A stretch of 34,566 nucleotides of DNA from Planctomycetota bacterium (GTDB lineage: Bacteria > Planctomycetota > Planctomycetia > Gemmatales > Gemmataceae). The notes beneath the pieces were generated by a model. That model was not told the origin of the DNA. It was given only the letters and a program-made list of their open reading frames with translations, and ran no database searches. Shown piece after piece: positions 34,196-34,566 of this stretch. The position numbers were made by a program, and so were the translations under genes. The stretch's first letter is position 1. The number at the start of each line of letters is the position of its first letter. The stretch is taken from positions 1 through 34,566 of the forward strand of contig JAKBCS010000048.1 in the NCBI GenBank assembly GCA_021807595.1. Direction: 5' to 3'.

Positions 34196-34566
34196 ATGCG
34201 TAGAGCAAGAAAGCACCGTCGCTGGGCGGCGTTCACGCTTCTGGAGTTGCTCGTCGTCCTAGCGATTCTCGCGGTTCTGATGGCCTTGCTCTTACCGGCG
34301 GTGCAGCGCGTCCGCGAAGCCGCCGCGCGCATCAAGTGTGCCAACAACCTCAAACAATTCGGTTTGGCGCTGCACGGTTTCCACGATGTCAACAACTACC
34401 TTCCCGCCGGCATGGTCACCGAGTTGGACATTCAGGATTCGTTTCACACGGGCTTCACCTACCTCTTGCCTTATCTCGAACAAGATAACATTCACCGGCT
34501 GTATCACTACGATCGTCAATGGTACGATTCGGCAAACTACACGGCGGTCGAGCAACAGGCAGCCGT
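34196..34566 (+). CDS. DUF1559 pseudopilin-like protein, N-terminal part (cut by right edge)
   Basis: The frame opens at ATG 34196 ([10 protein letters not shown]) and runs off the window after 123 residues. It contains a type IV pilin/type II secretion N-methylation motif and helix, [20 protein letters not shown], followed by [20 protein letters not shown] and [19 protein letters not shown]. This is the signature of the DUF1559 family, highly expanded in planctomycetes. The Gly normally before FTLLE is replaced by Ala (WAAFTLLE), which may change prepilin-peptidase processing. Another ATG at 34191 is in a different frame. The gene follows the toroid-protein gene closely and may share its transcript. 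Confidence 0.88.
   Translation, partial: MRRARKHRRWAAFTLLELLVVLAILAVLMALLLPAVQRVREAAARIKCANNLKQFGLALHGFHDVNNYLPAGMVTELDIQDSFHTGFTYLLPYLEQDNIHRLYHYDRQWYDSANYTAVEQQAA

Overview
The window looks like the chromosome of a planctomycete, most likely of the Gemmatales type (inference). It combines protein families that are strongly enriched in that phylum: a DUF1501 protein beside a DUF1549/DUF1553 protein, a DUF1080 protein beside a Tat-exported ThuA-like protein, a DUF1559 pseudopilin-like gene, and a secreted alpha/alpha-toroid repeat protein. Base composition is GC-rich (around 60% by eye) except for an AT-richer patch at about 29.4-30.8 kb.

Region 1 (1-9585) is an energy and stress block. On the minus strand an operon runs from a COG2187-type phosphotransferase into hoxE, hoxF, hoxU and hoxY, which encode the diaphorase and small hydrogenase subunit of a bidirectional NAD-linked [NiFe] hydrogenase. 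The large subunit hoxH does not follow directly; a separate small gene with its own promoter-like sequence runs off the left edge. Divergently on the plus strand lie three universal stress proteins, an HdeD-like membrane protein, an Hsp20 chaperone and a two-CBS protein with a Cys/His-rich insert. This gene set resembles hypoxia/dormancy regulons known from other bacteria (inference).

Region 2 (9586-15482) holds an IS3-type transposase remnant and then kdsD, kdsC and a very large membrane-anchored LptC/OstA-like protein, an outer-membrane lipopolysaccharide module. Region 3 (15483-28200) is mostly on the minus strand: DUF1080 and ThuA proteins, a hybrid histidine kinase with three PAS domains, a plus-strand polytopic membrane protein with a clear terminator, a Spy-like secreted repeat protein, a CDF / TauE-SafE / DUF1634 transport operon, and the DUF1501 and DUF1549/DUF1553 pair. 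Two copies of a roughly 60-nt hairpin repeat abut stop codons here, and a near-perfect 70-nt palindrome follows DUF1501.

Region 4 (28598-31800) is a gene graveyard on the 3' side of a tRNA-Asp(GUC): an IS66-like transposase pseudogene, a probably frameshifted protein with a PD-(D/E)XK-like nuclease motif, a DUF1016 (YhcG-type) gene reduced to its two ends, and the tail of a DUF3883 protein. It reads as a decayed, horizontally acquired defence-type island.

Region 5 (32225-34566) encodes the secreted toroid/HEAT-like protein and the start of a DUF1559 pseudopilin-like gene cut by the right edge.
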